A stretch of DNA of 64,000 bases from Pseudoduganella albidiflava (GCF_004322755.1 NZ_CP036401.1:1488001-1552000), one strand, 5' to 3'. Positions 45,525 to 55,274 are shown, counted from the first letter of the stretch. Made by a program: numbers and translations. The notes: generated from the sequence alone by a model not told the origin.

Positions 45525-46723
45525 GGTAGCACCGCCAGCACTTCGTAGCAGGCGCCCATCGTGTGGTAATCGGTCTTGCCCGCCGGGCTCTTCTCATCGG
45601 TCAGCTTGGCATTGTCCGGCCCCAGGATGCGGTACCAGGCGCCGTGCGCGTGGTCGACGAAATGCTCCCAGCTGTATTGCCAGATGCGGTCGTACCAGTC
45701 CCAGTAGCGCCGTTCCCCGGTGCGCGCGCCCAGCAGCGCGGCGGCGGCGAAGCTTTCCGCCTGCACCCAGAAGTATTTATGGCCATCGCAGATCGAACCG
45801 TCCGGCGCGAAGCCGTAGTGGATGCCGCCATGCCGATCGTCCCACGCCTTCGCCAGCGCGGTGTCGAAGAAGTGGATGGCACGCGGCAGCAGCCAGTCGG
45901 CCGGCCCGGCCAGCTGGCCGGCGTGGCGCTCGAGGATCAGCAGCAGCTTGGCCCATTCCGTCAGGTGGCCGGGCTGGTAGCCCCACGGGCGGAAGATGTT
46001 GGTGCTGTCGTGGCGGTTGTAGTCGGCGTCCACCGACCAGTCCTGCCGGTAGTGTTCCCACACCAGGTCGTCCGCGCGCTGCGCCTGCCGGACGGTGATG
46101 TTGCGCGCCAGCGTTTCGGCGCGGTGCAGGTAGCGCACTTCGCCGGTGGCGTCGTACGCGGCCAGCATCGCTTCGCAGGAGTGCATGTTGGCGTTCTGGC
46201 CGCGGTACGGCGCCACTTCCCAGGCGGCCGACGCTTCATCGGCATACAGGCCGTGTTCCGCTTCCCAGAAACGCGCTTCCATCAGGTCGTACGTTTCCGC
46301 CAGCCAGCCGCGCGCTTCCTCCACGCCGGCCAGCAGCGCATGCGCATAGGCCAGCACCACGAACGCCAGGCCGTAGCAATGGTTGGTGGCGTCGCGGACG
46401 GTCTTCGCGCCGTCGCGCCAGTCCAGCTCCCACGCGTAGCCGCCGGTGGCGGGGTCGCGGTGCACGTCGCGCAGGAAGGCCAGGCCATGGCGCGCGCGCT
46501 GCAGGTCCGCCGCGTCGTGGAAGTGGCGGTAGGCCATCGCGTAGTTGAACACGAAGCGCGTGCTGCTGACCAGGTGGCGCGTGTGCGCATCGTAGACCGT
46601 GCCGTCGTCCTTGTAGAAATGGAAGAAGCCGCCGCTGGGGTCGACCGAGCGGGGATCGTAGAAATTGCGGGTGTCGCGGATATGCCGCAGCAGCGTTTCG
46701 CGGGAGTGGAAATCTGGTAACAT
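45521..46723 (-). CDS. AGE-family sugar isomerase/epimerase (mannose isomerase-like)
   Basis: A 400-residue (alpha/alpha)6-barrel protein of the N-acylglucosamine 2-epimerase family. Family motifs include RFVFNYAMAYRHF, NHCYGLAFVVLAYAHAL, NANMHSCEAMLAAYDATG and the C-terminal KYFWVQAESFAAA, HGAWYRIL and HTMGACYEVL, which carry the two catalytic histidines and the substrate-binding residues. In this setting a mannose-to-fructose isomerase fits best because a fructokinase-like gene follows. The ATG at 46723 is the usual start; ATGs further upstream lack support. Confidence 0.87.
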   Translation of the reverse strand: MLPDFHSRETLLRHIRDTRNFYDPRSVDPSGGFFHFYKDDGTVYDAHTRHLVSSTRFVFNYAMAYRHFHDAADLQRARHGLAFLRDVHRDPATGGYAWELDWRDGAKTVRDATNHCYGLAFVVLAYAHALLAGVEEARGWLAETYDLMEARFWEAEHGLYADEASAAWEVAPYRGQNANMHSCEAMLAAYDATGEVRYLHRAETLARNITVRQAQRADDLVWEHYRQDWSVDADYNRHDSTNIFRPWGYQPGHLTEWAKLLLILERHAGQLAGPADWLLPRAIHFFDTALAKAWDDRHGGIHYGFAPDGSICDGHKYFWVQAESFAAAALLGARTGERRYWDWYDRIWQYSWEHFVDHAHGAWYRILGPDNAKLTDEKSPAGKTDYHTMGACYEVLAVLP

Positions 46724-47039
46724 CGATCGTCCGTTTCTAAAAGGTTCTTGCGCTGTGCCGATGCTCATTTGAAGGATGAGTGCCGGGCTTGGAGCGGGTA
46801 GTGAAAATCGTCTGGCAATACAAATCGATCGGCAGTAAAAAACGATCGGCAATACGCATCGAAAGACAGTGCACATCGCTGTGCTGTCATTCCGTTTCGC
46901 GGGCAAAGCGGTGCCCGGCGCGGCCAGGGCCGCGGCAGACGCACCAGGCGATGCCCGGGCTAATACGGGATAGGTTTGGAAGCGTGGCGGTCCGTGTGTC
47001 CTCCGGGCAGGGTTTGTCTTCCTGGCAGAGTTTGTCCTC
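46724..47039. other. Gap between lacI and the isomerase operon, with two tandem repeats
   Basis: This 316-bp gap has no gene. An AT-richer part (46809-46876) holds imperfect 17-bp units starting CGATCGGCA(A/G)TA. The right end (46994-47044) holds 18-bp units GTTTGTCCTCCTGGCAGA and variants that continue over the lacI stop codon. No copy of the TTTAGT operator is seen here. The promoter of the isomerase-kinase operon should lie in this gap, but I cannot place it. Confidence 0.6.
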
Positions 47040-47044
47040 CTAGC
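46994..47044. repeat. 18-bp tandem repeat over the lacI stop codon
   Basis: Two full 18-bp units and a partial third (GTGTGTCCTCCGGGCAGG, GTTTGTCTTCCTGGCAGA, GTTTGTCCTCCTAGC). The last covers the stop codon of the LacI-family gene. Confidence 0.75.
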
Positions 47045-48044
47045 AAACCGTGCTGGCGCGTACCACCAGCTCGACCGGCGCGACCCGTTCCACCACATCG
47101 TCGGCGCGGCCGTTCAGCAACAGCTCCACGCCCAGCGCACCCAGTTCCTTCTTGTTGATGCGCAGCGTCGTCAGCGGGCGGTGGCCTAGCACGGCCGTCG
47201 AGATATCGTCGAAGCCCACGATCGCCACGTCATGCGGCACCTTCAAGCCCTTGGCCAGGCAGCAGCGCATCGCCACCAGCGCGGCGCTGTCGTTGTAGCA
47301 GAACACCGCGTCCGGCGGTTTCGGCAGCGCGAGCAGCGCTTCCATTGCTTCCCACGCGCCCTGCTCCAGTTCCACGCCATCGGGCAGCGGCGCTTCCAGG
47401 CGCGGATCGGCCAGGATGCCGGCATCGAACAGGGCCTGCCGGTAGCCGCGCGCCCGCTCGCGGATGCTGTAGTGCGACAGCGAACCGCAGATGAAGCCCA
47501 CGCGCTCGCGGCCACGCTCGATCAAATGCCGGGTGGCCAGGTAGCCGCCCATCATGTTGTCCGGGTTCACGGAACTGTAGCCGCGCAGCTTCATGTCGAT
47601 CAGCACGATCGGCTTGCCGGTGGCGCGCAGCGCCGTCAGCAGCTCGGGTTCGAAAAATCCGGCACAGACGATGGCATCCGGCGCATGCATGCGCAGCTGG
47701 TCCACCAGCCCGTCCGCCGGGCCGACCGCCATGAACGACAGCACGATGCCCTGCTTGCGGCAGGCTTCCTCGGCGCCGTGCAGCACCGGCGAGTAGAACG
47801 GGCTGCTGGAAGCCGTGTTGTGCTGGCGATGCAGCAGGAAGGTGAGGCGCCGCAGCCGCTTCGGCCGCAGCTTGCAGAAGTCGTAGCCCAGGTCGCGGGC
47901 CGTTTCCAGCACCATCTGGCGCGTGACTTCGGTCAGCCCCGGTTCGTTCTTCAATGCCCGCGAGATGGTTCCCGCCGATACGCCGGCGGCACGTGCGATG
48001 TCGCGGATCGTGACGCCGCCCTGGGTTGCGCCGGCGGCCCTCAT
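47040..48044 (-). CDS. LacI-family transcriptional regulator of the glycan locus
   Basis: A 334-residue repressor. The N-terminal helix-turn-helix is VTIRDIARAAGVSAGTISRALKN, followed by the hinge and a periplasmic-binding-protein-like effector domain (FYSPVLHGAEEACRKQG, VGFICGSLSHYSIRERARGY, AIVGFDDISTAVLGHRPLTTLRI). It diverges from the MFS sugar transporter gene, and two 19-bp TTTAGT...ACTAAA sites lie between them. It probably represses the importer and the TonB receptor until a mannan- or cello-oligosaccharide appears. The start at 48044 is the last Met before the HTH. Confidence 0.9.
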   Translation of the reverse strand: MRAAGATQGGVTIRDIARAAGVSAGTISRALKNEPGLTEVTRQMVLETARDLGYDFCKLRPKRLRRLTFLLHRQHNTASSSPFYSPVLHGAEEACRKQGIVLSFMAVGPADGLVDQLRMHAPDAIVCAGFFEPELLTALRATGKPIVLIDMKLRGYSSVNPDNMMGGYLATRHLIERGRERVGFICGSLSHYSIRERARGYRQALFDAGILADPRLEAPLPDGVELEQGAWEAMEALLALPKPPDAVFCYNDSAALVAMRCCLAKGLKVPHDVAIVGFDDISTAVLGHRPLTTLRINKKELGALGVELLLNGRADDVVERVAPVELVVRASTVC

Positions 48045-48194
48045 GGACGGCCGCCCGCTGGAATTCTGCTCATGGATTGCCTCCGTTATGGTCGAGCGGC
48101 GCCTGGGTGACGGAATCACTGGCCGCTCTTTATGGGCACAGTCTTGCACAGCGGCGCGCGCATGGTCAAACAGCCGATGGGCGGGGCGCGGCAG

Positions 48195-48213
48195 TTTAGT
48201 CGCATTTACTAAA
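48195..48213. promoter_or_regulatory. LacI-family operator 1
   Basis: TTTAGTCGCATTTACTAAA: perfect TTTAGT/ACTAAA arms separated by 7 bp, extended by G and C on the outside. It lies between lacI and the MFS gene, and only two positions differ from the copy before the TonB receptor gene. Confidence 0.8.
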
Positions 48214-48273
48214 CAAGGTGGGCGCGCGCCGCCCATGTTGCAGCGCGCCATGGGGAACCGGTGGCGCTGGCTG

Positions 48274-48292
48274 TTTAGTGAACGCCGCTAAA
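48274..48292. promoter_or_regulatory. LacI-family operator 2
   Basis: TTTAGTGAACGCCGCTAAA: same 19-bp geometry with one arm mismatch (GCTAAA). It lies 100 bp before the MFS gene start. Confidence 0.75.
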
Positions 48293-48392
48293 CTGGCCCC
48301 GTTTCGTCGATCATGTTTGACCCGTGCTGAACGCTTATGGAGAATCATTGCCATAACAACACCCGGCGTGGCCGGATACCAGGAGACGATCG

Positions 48393-49676
48393 ATGGCTCA
48401 GATGTCACCCGCGGCGCTGGCGCCGCAGGGCAGCGCGCCCGCGCAGCCGCAGCAAACCTTCCCCCTCGTCGTGATCACGGTGCTGTTCTTCATGTGGGGC
48501 CTGCTCACATCGCTGAACGACGTGCTGATTCCCCACCTGAAATCGGTCTATACACTGAACTACGTGCAGGCGATGCTCGTGCAGTTCTGCTTCTTCGGCG
48601 CCTATTTCATCGTCTCGCTGCCGGCCGGCGCGCTGATCCGCCGCATCGGCTACAAGGGTGGCGCGGTGGCCGGCCTCACGGTCGCGGCACTCGGCTGCGC
48701 ACTGTTCTATCCGGCGGCAACGAGCGGCTATGCGCTGTTCCTGTTCGCTTTCTTCGTGCTGGCCGCCGGCATCACGGTGCTGCAGGTGGCGGCCAATCCG
48801 TTCGTCACGGTGCTCGGCCCGCCGGCGACGGCGTCGAGCCGGCTGACCCTGACGCAGGCGTTCAACTCGCTGGGCACGGCCATCGCCCCCACGCTGGGCG
48901 GCCTGCTGATCCTGGAAGGCTTCCCGGCCGCGGCCGACGTGGCGCAACTGACCGGCGAGGCGCTGGCCCGCTACCGCCTGCAGGAGGCGGCGGCGGTGCA
49001 GGGGCCATACCTGGCGCTGGCCGCCGCGCTGCTGGTGCTGGCCGTGCTGTTCGCACTGGTCCGGCTGCCGGTGATCCGCCATGCCGACGATACGCCGCAG
49101 GCCGTGGACGCATCCGTACTGGCGCACCGCCACCTCGTGCTGGGCGCGATCGGCATCTTCCTGTACGTGGGCGGCGAAGTCGCCATCGGCAGCTTCCTGA
49201 TCAACTTCATCGGCGAGCCGCAGATCGCCGGCCTGGATCACGGCGCGGCGGCGAAGTATGTCAGCTATTACTGGACCGCGGCGATGATCGGCCGCTTCGC
49301 CGGCTTCTTCGTGATGCGGCGCGTGAGCCCCGGCAAGGCGCTGGCCTTCAATGCGGCGGCCAGCATCGGGCTGCTGCTGCTGGCCATCTTCAGTACCGGC
49401 GCGGTGGCGATGTGGGCGGTGATCGCCGTGGGCCTGTTCAATTCGATCATGTTCCCGACCATCTTCAGCATGGCGCTGCACCGGCTGGGCGCGCAGACGG
49501 GGCAGGGCTCGGGCATCCTGTGCATGGCCATCGTCGGCGGCGCCATCGTGCCGTTCGTGCAGGGCGCGCTGGCCGATGCGATCGGCCTGCAATGGTCGTT
49601 CTTCGTGCCGGCCGCCTGCTATGTCTTCATCCTGTACTTCGGCATCCGCTATGCCCGCATGTACGTGCAACAGTAA
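48393..49676 (+). CDS. Sugar MFS transporter (FucP/GluP-like)
   Basis: A 427-residue transporter with 12 predicted helices. The N-terminal part [26 protein letters not shown] is the signature of the fucose-galactose-glucose:H+ symporter family, and [36 protein letters not shown] is also typical. It imports a monosaccharide, probably mannose or glucose released by the neighbouring hydrolases. The first gene of the rightward glycan operon, controlled by the two operators upstream. Confidence 0.92.
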   Translation: MAQMSPAALAPQGSAPAQPQQTFPLVVITVLFFMWGLLTSLNDVLIPHLKSVYTLNYVQAMLVQFCFFGAYFIVSLPAGALIRRIGYKGGAVAGLTVAALGCALFYPAATSGYALFLFAFFVLAAGITVLQVAANPFVTVLGPPATASSRLTLTQAFNSLGTAIAPTLGGLLILEGFPAAADVAQLTGEALARYRLQEAAAVQGPYLALAAALLVLAVLFALVRLPVIRHADDTPQAVDASVLAHRHLVLGAIGIFLYVGGEVAIGSFLINFIGEPQIAGLDHGAAAKYVSYYWTAAMIGRFAGFFVMRRVSPGKALAFNAAASIGLLLLAIFSTGAVAMWAVIAVGLFNSIMFPTIFSMALHRLGAQTGQGSGILCMAIVGGAIVPFVQGALADAIGLQWSFFVPAACYVFILYFGIRYARMYVQQ

Positions 49677-49682
49677 CCGGTC

Positions 49683-49710
49683 GCCGATCGCCGATTGCCG
49701 ATCGCCGATC
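49683..49710. repeat. 7-bp tandem repeat (GCCGAT(C/T)) between MFS and GH3 genes
   Basis: Four consecutive 7-bp units fill half of the 55-bp gap between the transporter stop and the GH3 start. Confidence 0.7.
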
Positions 49711-49731
49711 GCGTTTTGAACAAGGAAAACC

Positions 49732-51981
49732 ATGAAGCACAACGCAGCACTCCTGATGGCGCTGGCCGCATTGCCATGCCTGGCCGCGGCCGCCGATCCC
49801 GCCAGGCCGTGGCTGGACAGCAGCCTGGACCCCGACCGGCGCGCCGCGCTGGTCCTGAAGGAAATGACGCAGAAGGAAAAGCTGAACTGGGTGTCAAGCC
49901 ACTTCGGCGCGGACCACGCCGGCAACAAGACCAAGAAGGTGCCGGAAGCGATCCCGTTCTCGGCCGGCTACGTGCCGCCGATTCCGCGCCTGGGCTTGCC
50001 GGCGCTGTTCCTGACCGATGCCGGCATCGGCGTGGCCACGCAGAACACCCCCACGCCGCGCGAGCGCACCGCGCTGCCATCGGGCATCGCCACCGCGGCC
50101 ACGTGGAACCGCAAGCTGGCCTACGAAGGCGGACGGATGATCGGCGCCGAGGCGCGTGCCTCCGGCTTCAACGTGATGCTCGCCGGCGGCGTGAACCTGC
50201 TGCGCGAACCGCGCAATGGCCGCAACTTCGAATACGGCGGGGAAGATCCGCTGCTGGCCGGGGTGATGGTGGGCGAGCAGGTGCGCGGCATCGAATCGAA
50301 CCACCTGATTTCCACCATCAAGCACTACGCGCTGAACGCCCAGGAAACCGGCCGCTTCGAGCTCGATGCCCGGATCGATCCGGCCGCGCTGCGCATGTCC
50401 GACCTGTTCGCATTCCAGGTGGCGCTGGAACTCACGGATGCCGGGTCGTTCATGTGCGCCTACAACCGGCTCAACGGCCCGTATGGCTGCGAGCATCCGT
50501 GGCTGCTGAACGGCGTGCTGAAGGGCGACTGGGGTTACAAGGGCTTCGTGATGTCCGACTGGGGCGCCACGCACAGCACGGTGGAGGCGGCCAACGCGGG
50601 CCTGGACCAGCAGTCCGGCTTTGAATTCGACCGCTCGCATTATTTCGGCGGCGCGCTGGAAGAGGCGGTGGAAAGCGGCTTCGTGCCGCAAAAGCGGCTC
50701 GACGACATGGCCTTGCGCGTGCTGCGCACGATGTTCGCGAAGGGCGTGGTCGACCATCCCGTGAAGCAGGATGGCGCGATCGACTACCAGGCCCATGGCC
50801 TCGTCAGCCAGGCCGACGCCGAGGAAGGCATCGTGCTGCTGAAGAACGCCGGCAATCTGCTGCCGCTGTCGAAGCAGGCGAAGAAGATCGTCGTCATCGG
50901 CGGGCATGCGGACAAGGGCGTGCTGGCCGGCGGCGGCTCGTCGCTGGTGTATCCGCGCGGCGGCAATGCCGTGCCCGGCCTGCTGCCGGCCACCTGGCCC
51001 GGCCCGATCATGTACTACCCGTCGTCGCCGCTGAAGGCGATCCAGGTCCGCGTGCCCGGTGCGCAGGTGGTGTTCGACAGCGGCAGCGATCCGGCCAAGG
51101 CGGCTGCCGCCGCGGCCGGCGCCGACGTGGTGCTCGTCTTCGCCACCCAGTGGGTCGGCGAAGCGCTGGATGCCACGTCGCTGTCGCTGCCCGACAACCA
51201 GGACGCGCTGATCGCCGCCGTGGCGGCAGCCAACCCGAAGACGGCCGTGGTGCTGGAGAACAGCGGCCCCGTGCTGATGCCGTGGGTGGACCGGGTGGCC
51301 GGAATCGTCGAGGCATGGTACCCGGGCACCAATGGCGGCGAAGCCATCGCCCGCGTGCTGTTCGGCGAGGTGAACCCGTCGGGCCGCCTGCCGGCCACGT
51401 TTCCCGCCTCCGAGCAGCAGTTGCCGCGACCGAAGCTGGACGGCGACCCGGCCAAGCCCGAGCAGCGCTTCACCGTCGATTACCACGAGGGCGCCGCCAT
51501 CGGCTACAAGTGGTTCGACCTGAAGGGCCACACGCCGCTGTTCCCGTTCGGCCACGGCCTGTCGTACACGCAGTTCGGCTACCGGGACCTGAAGGCGCAG
51601 CTGGTGGACGGCAAGGTGCAGGTGCGCTTCACCGTCACGAACACCGGCGGCGTGCAGGGCAAGGACGTGCCGCAGGTGTACGTGTCGCCCCTGTCCGCGA
51701 AATGGGATTCGTATAGATGGGAAAGTACCCAGCGCCTGGCCGGCTGGGAGAAGGTGGACCTGGCGCCCGGCGCCAGCACGAACGTGACGCTGGCCATCGA
51801 CCCGCGCCTGTTCGGCATGGTGAAGGGCAGCGCCAATACCTGGCACGTGGCCGGCGGCCGCTACCAGGTGAAACTGGCGCGCCACGCGCGCGACGACGCA
51901 GCACAGACTGTGACGATTCAACTGCCTGCCCAGGTGCTGGACGTGGCGGGCCGACCGATAACGATGAAGAAGAAAGGATGA
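49732..51981 (+). CDS. Secreted GH3 beta-glucosidase
   Basis: A 749-residue glycoside hydrolase. A signal peptide (MKHNAALLMALAALPCLAAA) is followed by the GH3 N-terminal barrel, whose nucleophile is D276 in GFVMSDWGATHS, a second alpha/beta-sandwich domain (IVLLKNAGNLLPL, VLVFATQWVGEALD) and a C-terminal fibronectin-III-like domain (FGHGLSYTQFGYRDLKA, VTNTGGVQGKDVPQVYV). It should remove terminal beta-linked glucose, or possibly mannose, from oligosaccharides in the periplasm. It is second in the operon, and its stop overlaps the start region of the GH5 gene. Confidence 0.93.
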   Translation: MKHNAALLMALAALPCLAAAADPARPWLDSSLDPDRRAALVLKEMTQKEKLNWVSSHFGADHAGNKTKKVPEAIPFSAGYVPPIPRLGLPALFLTDAGIGVATQNTPTPRERTALPSGIATAATWNRKLAYEGGRMIGAEARASGFNVMLAGGVNLLREPRNGRNFEYGGEDPLLAGVMVGEQVRGIESNHLISTIKHYALNAQETGRFELDARIDPAALRMSDLFAFQVALELTDAGSFMCAYNRLNGPYGCEHPWLLNGVLKGDWGYKGFVMSDWGATHSTVEAANAGLDQQSGFEFDRSHYFGGALEEAVESGFVPQKRLDDMALRVLRTMFAKGVVDHPVKQDGAIDYQAHGLVSQADAEEGIVLLKNAGNLLPLSKQAKKIVVIGGHADKGVLAGGGSSLVYPRGGNAVPGLLPATWPGPIMYYPSSPLKAIQVRVPGAQVVFDSGSDPAKAAAAAAGADVVLVFATQWVGEALDATSLSLPDNQDALIAAVAAANPKTAVVLENSGPVLMPWVDRVAGIVEAWYPGTNGGEAIARVLFGEVNPSGRLPATFPASEQQLPRPKLDGDPAKPEQRFTVDYHEGAAIGYKWFDLKGHTPLFPFGHGLSYTQFGYRDLKAQLVDGKVQVRFTVTNTGGVQGKDVPQVYVSPLSAKWDSYRWESTQRLAGWEKVDLAPGASTNVTLAIDPRLFGMVKGSANTWHVAGGRYQVKLARHARDDAAQTVTIQLPAQVLDVAGRPITMKKKG

Positions 51982-51983
51982 CG

Positions 51984-53297
51984 ATGAAAAAGATGATCGC
52001 ACTGGCAGCCTCGCTGCTGATGATGGGGGCTGTGGCGACCGCGCCGGCGGCTTCGGCGGCGGCTCCGGAATTCGTGGCCGTGAAGAAGACGCAGTTCACC
52101 CGCAACGGCCACCCGTACTACATTGCCGGCGCCAATTTCTGGTACGGCGCATACCTGGGCGCGAACGACCGCCCGCGGCTGCTCAAGGAACTCGATACCA
52201 TGAAGGCGATGGGCATCAACAACCTGCGCGTGCTGGCCGTTTCCGAGAAGACCGACATGAAGAGCGCCGTGCGTCCCGCCACCACCAGCGCGCCGGGCAA
52301 GTACGACGAGCGCCTGCTGGCCGGCATGGACTACCTGCTGGCCGAGATGGCCAAGCGCGACATGACGGCGGTGATCTACCTGAACAATTTCTGGCAATGG
52401 TCGGGCGGCATGACCCAGTACCTGAACTGGTTTGCCGGCACGCCGGCGCTCGACCCGAACGTGACGAAGGACTACGAGACCTACATGCGCGAGACGGCGC
52501 GCTTCTACACGAACGAGAAGGCGCAGGCCGAGTACCGCAACGTGATCCGCACCTTCATCAACCGGAAGAACACGGTGACCGGCAAGCCGTATGCGGGCGA
52601 TCCTGTGATCATGTCGTGGCAGCTGGCCAACGAGCCGCGCCCGGGCAACGCTTCGTCCACGCCGGAGGAAAAGGCGGTCTACGTGAAATGGATCGCCGAC
52701 ACGGCGGCCTACATCCGTGGCCTCGACAGGAACCACCTGGTCAGCACCGGCAGCGAAGGGCTGGCCGGCTCGGCGCACGATGCCGAACTGTTCGAGAAAG
52801 CCCACGCATCGAAGGATGTCGACTACCTGACCTATCACCTGTGGCCGAAGAACTGGGGCTGGATCGATTCGAAGCGGGTCGACGCCACCTGGAACGGCGC
52901 GCTGGAGAAAAGCAGCCATTACCTGAACGTGCATATCGACTACGCGAAAAAGATGGGCAAGCCGATCGTGCTGGAGGAATTCGGCATGGACCGCGACGGT
53001 GCCTCGTTCGACATCAAGGCGCCGACCACGGTGCGCGACCGTTTCTACAAGGTGGTGTTCGACGTGGTGGTCGGCCGTGCCGAGCAGGGCGACCCGATCG
53101 CCGGCTTCAACTTCTGGGCCTGGGGTGGCGCCGGCCGCGCCGCCAACGCCGACTACTGGTGGAAAGAGGGCAATGACCTGATGGGCGACCCGCCACAGGA
53201 AGAGCAGGGCCTGTATTCCGTGTTCGACACCGACAAGTCGACCATCGCGCTGATCCGCGGCTATGCCGACCGGCTGCATGCGCTGGAGCGCAAGTAA
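51984..53297 (+). CDS. Secreted GH5 endo-beta-1,4-mannanase
   Basis: A 437-residue enzyme with signal peptide (MKKMIALAASLLMMGAVATAPAASAAA). Clan GH-A features: NGHPYYIAGANFWYGAYLG, the acid/base E217 in QLANEPRPG, and the nucleophile in IVLEEFGMDRDG (E331/E332). The overall pattern resembles the GH5_7 mannanases. It should cut internal beta-mannosidic bonds. The ATG at 51984 has AAAGGA five bases upstream; an ATG at 51978 overlaps the GH3 stop but abuts the ribosome site. The short distance shows co-transcription with GH3. Confidence 0.9.
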   Translation: MKKMIALAASLLMMGAVATAPAASAAAPEFVAVKKTQFTRNGHPYYIAGANFWYGAYLGANDRPRLLKELDTMKAMGINNLRVLAVSEKTDMKSAVRPATTSAPGKYDERLLAGMDYLLAEMAKRDMTAVIYLNNFWQWSGGMTQYLNWFAGTPALDPNVTKDYETYMRETARFYTNEKAQAEYRNVIRTFINRKNTVTGKPYAGDPVIMSWQLANEPRPGNASSTPEEKAVYVKWIADTAAYIRGLDRNHLVSTGSEGLAGSAHDAELFEKAHASKDVDYLTYHLWPKNWGWIDSKRVDATWNGALEKSSHYLNVHIDYAKKMGKPIVLEEFGMDRDGASFDIKAPTTVRDRFYKVVFDVVVGRAEQGDPIAGFNFWAWGGAGRAANADYWWKEGNDLMGDPPQEEQGLYSVFDTDKSTIALIRGYADRLHALERK

Positions 53298-53370
53298 GCA
53301 GGCCAACGGCCGGGCCGATCGATAGTGCGGCGCTTGAAGGTGCCCTGAGCGGTTCGGGCGGCCCCTGGGG

Positions 53371-53401
53371 ACCGGTGGCGGGTTATCATTCCGCCACCGG
53401 T
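53371..53401. repeat. 11-bp perfect inverted repeat between GH5 and esterase genes
   Basis: ACCGGTGGCGG (53371-53381) pairs perfectly with CCGCCACCGGT (53391-53401) around GTTATCATT, 18 bp before the esterase start. It lacks a T-run, so an mRNA processing/stability hairpin or a protein site is as likely as a terminator. Confidence 0.65.
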
Positions 53402-53418
53402 TCACGACCACACAGGAG

Positions 53419-54219
53419 ATGAAGTTGAAGAAGAAGGTGATGTTGCTGGCGGCGCTGGCCGCGCTGGGGTTCTCGGGGGCCGCCTCGGCCGCGGACGAGA
53501 AGCGTTCGTGCGCGCTGAACGTCGAGCCGCGCACAGTGGAATATCCATGGATGTCGATCGCGCGCTGGCATGCAATGAACGATGGCCTGAAGGCGCGCGC
53601 CGCGCAGGGCGATGTCGACGTGCTGTTCCTCGGCGATTCGATCACCGAGATGTGGGACAAGACCGCGTGGGACAGCCGTTTCGGCAAGTACCGCGCGGCG
53701 AACTTCGGCATCGGCGGCGACCACACCGGCAACGTGCTGTGGCGCCTGAAGAACGACGGCATGGACAAGCTGCGGCCGAAGGTCGTGGTGCTGCTGATCG
53801 GCGTGAACAACTTCGGCCTGTGCAACGAGGAGCCGGAGCAGGTGAGCGGCGGCGTGAAGGCGGTCGTCGCAGAGCTGCGCACGCTGTATCCGGACGCCAG
53901 GATCCTCCTCAACGGCATCCTGCCGAACGGGCAACTGGCGCAGGACGAACGGCGCGCCAAGGCCAGGGCCGTGAACGGCGCGATCGCCGCCCTGGACGAT
54001 GGCCGGCACGTGTTCTTCCGCGATTACGGTCCGCGCTTCCTGGAGGCGAACGGCGATATCGCGGCGGAGACGATGCCGGACTTCCTGCACCTGACGCCGA
54101 AGGCCTATGCGACGTGGGCCGAGGCGATGGGACCGGACATTGAGTTGTTGATGCGCGAGCAGCCGATGCCCGGGCAGCCGACGCCCGAGCAGCCGATGCA
54201 GAACAAGCCTGCACAGTGA
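53419..54219 (+). CDS. Secreted SGNH/GDSL acetylesterase-like hydrolase
   Basis: A 266-residue protein with a signal peptide (to about residue 25). The SGNH blocks are visible: VLFLGDSITEMW (S74), FGIGGDHTGNVLWRL, LLIGVNNFG (Asn) and DFLHLTPKAY (Asp/His), so the hydrolase is likely active. It resembles PAF-acetylhydrolase-like esterases found in polysaccharide loci; deacetylation of mannan is a good guess. The C-terminal EQPMPGQPTPEQPMQ tail comes from a 15-bp tandem repeat. AGGAG abuts the ATG at 53419; a TTG at 53425 has better spacing. Confidence 0.87.
   Translation: MKLKKKVMLLAALAALGFSGAASAADEKRSCALNVEPRTVEYPWMSIARWHAMNDGLKARAAQGDVDVLFLGDSITEMWDKTAWDSRFGKYRAANFGIGGDHTGNVLWRLKNDGMDKLRPKVVVLLIGVNNFGLCNEEPEQVSGGVKAVVAELRTLYPDARILLNGILPNGQLAQDERRAKARAVNGAIAALDDGRHVFFRDYGPRFLEANGDIAAETMPDFLHLTPKAYATWAEAMGPDIELLMREQPMPGQPTPEQPMQNKPAQ
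54157..54201 (+). repeat. 15-bp tandem repeat at the end of the esterase gene
   Basis: Three in-frame 15-bp units (GAGCAGCCGATGCCC and variants) encode EQPMP-GQPTP-EQPMQ, a disordered tail after the catalytic domain. Confidence 0.85.
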
Positions 54220-55274
54220 TGCGCTGGCCGGGCAAGCTTGCCTGCCTCGCGGCGCTGCTTTGCGGCGCCGGCGTGGCACATGGCGCCGAGGTGGTGCTGG
54301 CCGGTGGCGACAGCGTCGCGCGGATGGGGCGGATGGCCGATGCGCCCGGTGGGGCGGTGCGGTTCGCCTATCCGGGCGTGTCGTCGTTCATCCACTTCGC
54401 AGGGCGCGAACTGGTGCTCGAGGCTTCCACCACGGGAGACAAGAGCTACCTGGACGTGATCGTCGACGGCGTCTACGCGCGCTCCATCCACCTGTCGCCG
54501 CGCCGCTCGGCCTATCGTCTGGCGGGAGGCCTGGCGCCCGGCCCGCACACGGTGCAGGTGCTGCATCGTTCCGAAACGTGGCATGGCGTCGTCACGCTGC
54601 ACGGCTTCGCGACGGACGGGCAAGTGCTCGCGCCGCCTTCGCTGCCGGCGCGCCGGGTGCTGTTCCTGGGCGACTCCGTCACGTGCGGGGAAGCGCTCGA
54701 GCGTATGCCGCCGGGAGCGAAGCAGCCCGTATGGTGGAACCCGCGGCTGTCGTACGGCATGCTGGCCGCCAACGCGCTCGGCGCGCAGGTGCAACTGGTC
54801 TGCCATGGCGGCCGGGGCCTGGTGCGCAGCTGGAACGGCCGCACCGATGAATTCAACCTGGACCGCTTCTACGGGCTGGCCATCGCCGCGCCCGACGCAC
54901 CCGAGCCGTGGGACCAGCGGCGCTACGCGCCCGACCTGATCGTCAGCGCGATCGGCACCAACGACTTCAACCAGGGCATCCCCGATCGCGCTCAGTACGT
55001 CGACACCTATGCCGCGTTCGTCCTCACGCTGCTGCGCGACCACCCGCAGGCGCACATCGTGCTGACCGAAGGCGCCATCCTCGACGGCGACAAGAAAGCC
55101 GCACTCACGGCCTATATCACCGAAACCATCAGCCGCACGGCCAGCCCCCGCGTGCACCACATCCCCTCCCGCCACTACCCCGGCGACACCGAGGACGCCC
55201 ACCCCACCCGCGACCAGCACCAGCAAATGGCCAACGATTTCGTTCCAGCCCTGCGACAACTGATGAGCTGGTAG
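54219..55274 (+). CDS. CE2-like carbohydrate acetylesterase
   Basis: A 351-residue secreted protein. A signal peptide is followed by a beta-sandwich domain (about 25-140: VRFAYPGVSSFIHFAGRELVLEAS, LDVIVDGVYARSIHL) and then an SGNH domain (VLFLGDSVTCGE, SAIGTNDFNQG, HPTRDQHQQMANDF). This two-domain layout is that of carbohydrate esterase family 2, which removes acetyl groups from mannose units. The start overlaps the stop of the previous esterase gene (TGATG), so both esterases are made together, supporting an acetylated mannan substrate. The third part of the SGNH triad is H in DAHPTRDQH. Confidence 0.88.
   Translation: MRWPGKLACLAALLCGAGVAHGAEVVLAGGDSVARMGRMADAPGGAVRFAYPGVSSFIHFAGRELVLEASTTGDKSYLDVIVDGVYARSIHLSPRRSAYRLAGGLAPGPHTVQVLHRSETWHGVVTLHGFATDGQVLAPPSLPARRVLFLGDSVTCGEALERMPPGAKQPVWWNPRLSYGMLAANALGAQVQLVCHGGRGLVRSWNGRTDEFNLDRFYGLAIAAPDAPEPWDQRRYAPDLIVSAIGTNDFNQGIPDRAQYVDTYAAFVLTLLRDHPQAHIVLTEGAILDGDKKAALTAYITETISRTASPRVHHIPSRHYPGDTEDAHPTRDQHQQMANDFVPALRQLMSW

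Larger units (their letters stand above)
48045..48392. promoter_or_regulatory. Divergent lacI / MFS control region
   Basis: A 348-bp gap containing both divergent promoters and two LacI-type operators centred at 48204 and 48283 (79 bp apart), a spacing compatible with looping. CAGGAGACGATCG is the ribosome site of the MFS gene. No short gene is evident. Confidence 0.65.
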